Assembly (NCBI GenBank): GCA_002720735.1
Contig: PBJN01000041.1
Coordinates: 25,821-36,048 of the forward strand
Direction: 5' to 3'
Length of the DNA stretch: 10,228 bases
Source: Porticoccaceae bacterium
GTDB taxonomy: Bacteria; Pseudomonadota; Gammaproteobacteria; Pseudomonadales; Porticoccaceae
Part shown: positions 8,637 to 10,228 of the stretch, one piece after another
Layout: each line of letters starts with the position of its first letter
Position numbering within the stretch: the stretch's first letter is position 1
The notes under the pieces: generated by a model
What the model was told of the DNA's origin: nothing
Seen by the model: the letters and a program-made list of their open reading frames with translations, nothing else
The model's database searches: none
Program-made: the position numbers and the translations under genes

Positions 8637-9679
8637 CTACCTAGGTAATGAGTTTTGTTTTTTTAAAAACTTAACTGCCAGATCAGGGAAGTCAGTAAAT
8701 ATACCGTCAATGTCTAGCTGATTAAATAAAATATTTAAAAAGTGATTGAAGTCGTCAGCGTAAGCGGGTAATTCATCCCCTCGAACCGTGTGTGAATGAA
8801 TTTTAAAATTCGTATCTTTAAAAAGCTTCAACAATGATTTGGGCAACTCGTCGTCATTGATTATTTGTACCAGCTACGGTTTAACTCCGTCAGCGTACTG
8901 GAAAATAATTGAGACTACTTTCTAAGTATGCACGAAATCACAGTCTGTCCTCAATTCATTCCAAGAGTTGTTACCCAATAATTGTATCAGTGGCAAGGTA
9001 ATGCTTCCTCGAACTCGACCTATCGTAATATGCCCTGATCAAAACACTACAAGTAAATTAGCTTCGTTTTGTTACGGTAGCCGAATCCGTCAGCAGGAAG
9101 GTGGTTTGATCGACCACATATAATTAATGTTTCTTTTGATAAGACGGGGCCTTAAGCTTTGGGTAAATTTCAATTTTTGTTCCTGTTGATTTTTCGATGG
9201 CGGAATGCACATTAGATACTTTTGAAAAGTTGGGCTTCAGAAGCCTAACTTTTATAATGGAAATCTCCTTGGATAGAGGGGTCAAGGTAATTTGCCAATA
9301 GTGCTCTAAAAAACATGTAAGCTCTGAGCTTCTGCAGGGTGAAGTCACTGGCAAAAAAATTATCGCTTGTGTGTTGACGGCCCGGATAAATACCAGAAAC
9401 GTTAGTTGTGGTTTGAAGGTTAATGCCGTAGAGGAAAATGATGGCTCCATGAGTGCTCATCACTTAATTAGGCCCTTTAGAGCGGGCACCAACTGCAGCA
9501 GCACAGATATAATTCGCCAGTTTATGCTCGACTATGCAAACAGATGCACCGAAATGTACGATTATTATTTTGCCTAGTCTTGAGTTGGAACTATCTGGAG
9601 ACCTCGGTAAAACTTTCGACAGTGGTATTATTAATGCTATGATGAAAACTAGTACCTTGAAGGGCTTCTCGTTAAACAA
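8637..9679 (-). pseudogene. glpQ: decayed glycerophosphodiester phosphodiesterase (GlpQ-like)
   Basis: GlpQ is a periplasmic enzyme cleaving glycerophosphodiesters to glycerol-3-phosphate and an alcohol. About 347 codons, the usual GlpQ length, can be followed on the minus strand across changing frames. From the N-terminus: a hydrophobic signal-like start (FKVLVFIIALIIPLS); KIIIVHFGAS for IAHRGAS; VEHKLANY for PEHTL; VMSTHGAIIFLYGINLQTTT for the TKDG-HD-LD-TT block; IYPGRQ; ASDFTL; IEKSTGTKIEIYPKLKAP; GYRNKTKLIYL-stop-CFD; LPLIQLLGNNSWNE; QYADGVKP-stop-LVQII; HSHTVRGDELP; GIFTDFPDLAVKFL. In-frame stops lie at 9464-9466, 9047-9049, 9020-9022, 8922-8924 and 8874-8876. At least three frameshifts are needed, near 9340-9240, 9125-9100 and 9025-8990. 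Catalytic residues are also lost: Arg of HRG is Phe, His-Asp is Tyr-Gly, and Glu of YPEIK is Lys. The start is uncertain (TTG at 9679, or a shifted ATG at 9693). The last intact stretch, 8846-8637, should not be called a gene. Confidence 0.88.
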
Positions 9680-9841
9680 TCTGCTTTTTGCATACTTCCT
9701 AATTAAGCGAATTCATCGCTTCGCAATTAGTAAATTATAAATATTCGATATGGGATGATTACTATTTTCTCTACGAATAACTAGATTTTAGTTCATAATA
9801 GTCAGGATACAGATAAGCAAGAGCCGCTTGACAAAAGCAAT

Positions 9842-9877
9842 GCATATTTGCTCAATGTCAGCAGTGAGCAAATATGC
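9842..9877. repeat. perfect 13-bp inverted repeat spanning the ssrA promoter
   Basis: GCATATTTGCTCA (9842-9854) and its exact reverse complement TGAGCAAATATGC (9865-9877) flank 10 bases. The spacer contains the predicted ssrA -35 box and the right arm abuts the -10 box. No T-run follows and no gene ends here, so it is not a terminator. It may be an operator for a dimeric regulator, or a cruciform-prone element. Confidence 0.65.
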
Positions 9878-9883
9878 TAGAAT
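9855..9883 (+). promoter_or_regulatory. predicted ssrA promoter
   Basis: ATGTCA (9855-9860), a 17-bp spacer and TAGAAT (9878-9883) lie about 9 bp before the mature tmRNA 5' end, the right place for ssrA. A perfect TTGACA also occurs at 9828-9833 but has no good -10 at normal spacing (CTCAAT at 9851), so it may be a second weak promoter or chance. The rest of 9680-9892 is AT-rich, with no gene or RNA that I recognise. Confidence 0.5.
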
Positions 9884-9892
9884 AACTAGCTT

Positions 9893-10228
9893 GGGGGCGT
9901 TCTGGATTCGACGCCGGTTACGAAACCTGTGGTGCATGCCGAGATGGTGACCAATCTCGTAAATCCAAAGTCACAAACTTATAGTTGCCAACGACGACAA
10001 CTACGCGCTAGCTGCTTAAAAACCAGTTTAGTGCCATCTGACTGGAGCCGTGCCTGTGCGTCCAGAGTCTTTAGTTCCTCGGGATTAAAGACGATCGGGT
10101 GTCATATTTCATAGGATCGTAACGAAACTTGTTCGGGGTAGACTTACTAAAAATTTACCGAAATCGCCAGATGTACTCCCTGACAGTCGGGTCGCAAATG
10201 GTTAAATTCAGTAGACTGCTCTAAGCAT
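9893..10228 (+). ncRNA. ssrA: transfer-messenger RNA (tmRNA), 3' end beyond the window
   Basis: tmRNA rescues stalled ribosomes with SmpB, first acting as alanyl-tRNA and then as a template for a degradation tag. The 5' end GGGGGCG begins the acceptor stem, followed by the conserved TTCTGGATTCGACG, then GGTGCATGCCGAG as in E. coli. TAGTT precedes the resume codon GCC, and the tag reads ANDDNYALAA then TAA. After the tag come the pseudoknot-forming region and AGACTGCTCTAAGCAT, which matches the E. coli stretch just before the 3' tRNA-like domain. The window stops there, so roughly the last 60-70 nt, including the T arm and CCA, are not visible. It is the one-piece form, not the split permuted form. 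The 5' end could be off by one base. Confidence 0.96.
9987..10019 (+). other. tmRNA proteolysis-tag reading frame (ANDDNYALAA)
   Basis: Resume codon GCC, then AAC GAC GAC AAC TAC GCG CTA GCT GCT and the stop TAA. The encoded tag, preceded by the Ala from charged tmRNA, ends in LAA, the signal recognised by ClpXP and ClpAP. It differs from the E. coli tag (ANDENYALAA) by Glu to Asp and equals the Pseudomonas-type tag. Confidence 0.95.

Noticed and set aside
8637-8846. A free-standing 69-codon open frame as a small hypothetical gene
   Set aside because: Its sequence is the C-terminal end of GlpQ, and recognisable GlpQ sequence continues upstream past in-frame stops; it is part of the pseudogene.
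9124-9463. Overlapping minus-strand open frames of 108 and 72 codons as small genes
   Set aside because: Each holds a different consecutive block of GlpQ motifs (TTNV, YPGR, DFTL in one; EKSTG, YPKLKAP in the other), so they are frameshifted pieces of one gene.
9842-9877. The inverted repeat before ssrA as an intrinsic terminator
   Set aside because: It is not followed by a T-run on either strand (TAGAAT follows on the plus strand), the stem is AT-rich, and no forward gene ends nearby.
9929-10114. A 61-codon plus-strand open frame at the right end
   Set aside because: It lies wholly inside the tmRNA gene and is in a different frame from the tag.
9893-10228. Genomic island integrated at ssrA
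   Set aside because: ssrA 3' ends are common integration sites, but the 3' end and downstream DNA lie outside the window, and no integrase or repeated attachment sequence is visible.

Overview
The window reads as a piece of chromosome from a free-living gammaproteobacterium. The evidence is the order tgt-secD-secF, a 615-residue SecD and 336-residue class 2 PyrD that match the Escherichia coli lengths, and a one-piece tmRNA with the tag ANDDNYALAA. That tag type is known from Pseudomonas and its relatives. Base composition is moderately AT-leaning by eye. A marine lineage is plausible but not proven. No phage, transposon, CRISPR or rRNA was seen.

Layout. Bases 1-3771 (+) hold the 3' part of tgt (queuosine tRNA modification), a 16-codon mini-ORF in the place where yajC would be expected, and secD and secF (the motor-like accessory pair of the Sec translocon). 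Bases 3822-5797 (-) hold pyrD (pyrimidine synthesis) followed by a crotonase-fold enoyl-CoA hydratase/isomerase. A 155-bp divergent spacer with a 20-bp palindrome separates pyrD from a forward pair at 5953-7272: a small DUF6482-like protein and a PIG3-type NAD(P)H:quinone oxidoreductase. This pair converges with a sodium-dependent transporter of the NSS family (7279-8631, -).

Bases 8637-9679 have no intact gene but are not empty. Read on the minus strand in shifting frames, they form a near full-length glycerophosphodiester phosphodiesterase (GlpQ) pseudogene, with at least five internal stops, at least three frameshifts and ruined catalytic motifs. Bases 9680-9892 carry the ssrA promoter, which is embedded in a perfect 13-bp inverted repeat. 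The tmRNA gene ssrA starts at about 9893 and runs off the right edge.

The window is mostly housekeeping. The points worth a second look are the missing yajC with its leftover mini-ORF, the decayed glpQ, the palindrome around the ssrA promoter and the atypical active site of the crotonase. I found no convincing new multi-gene system.
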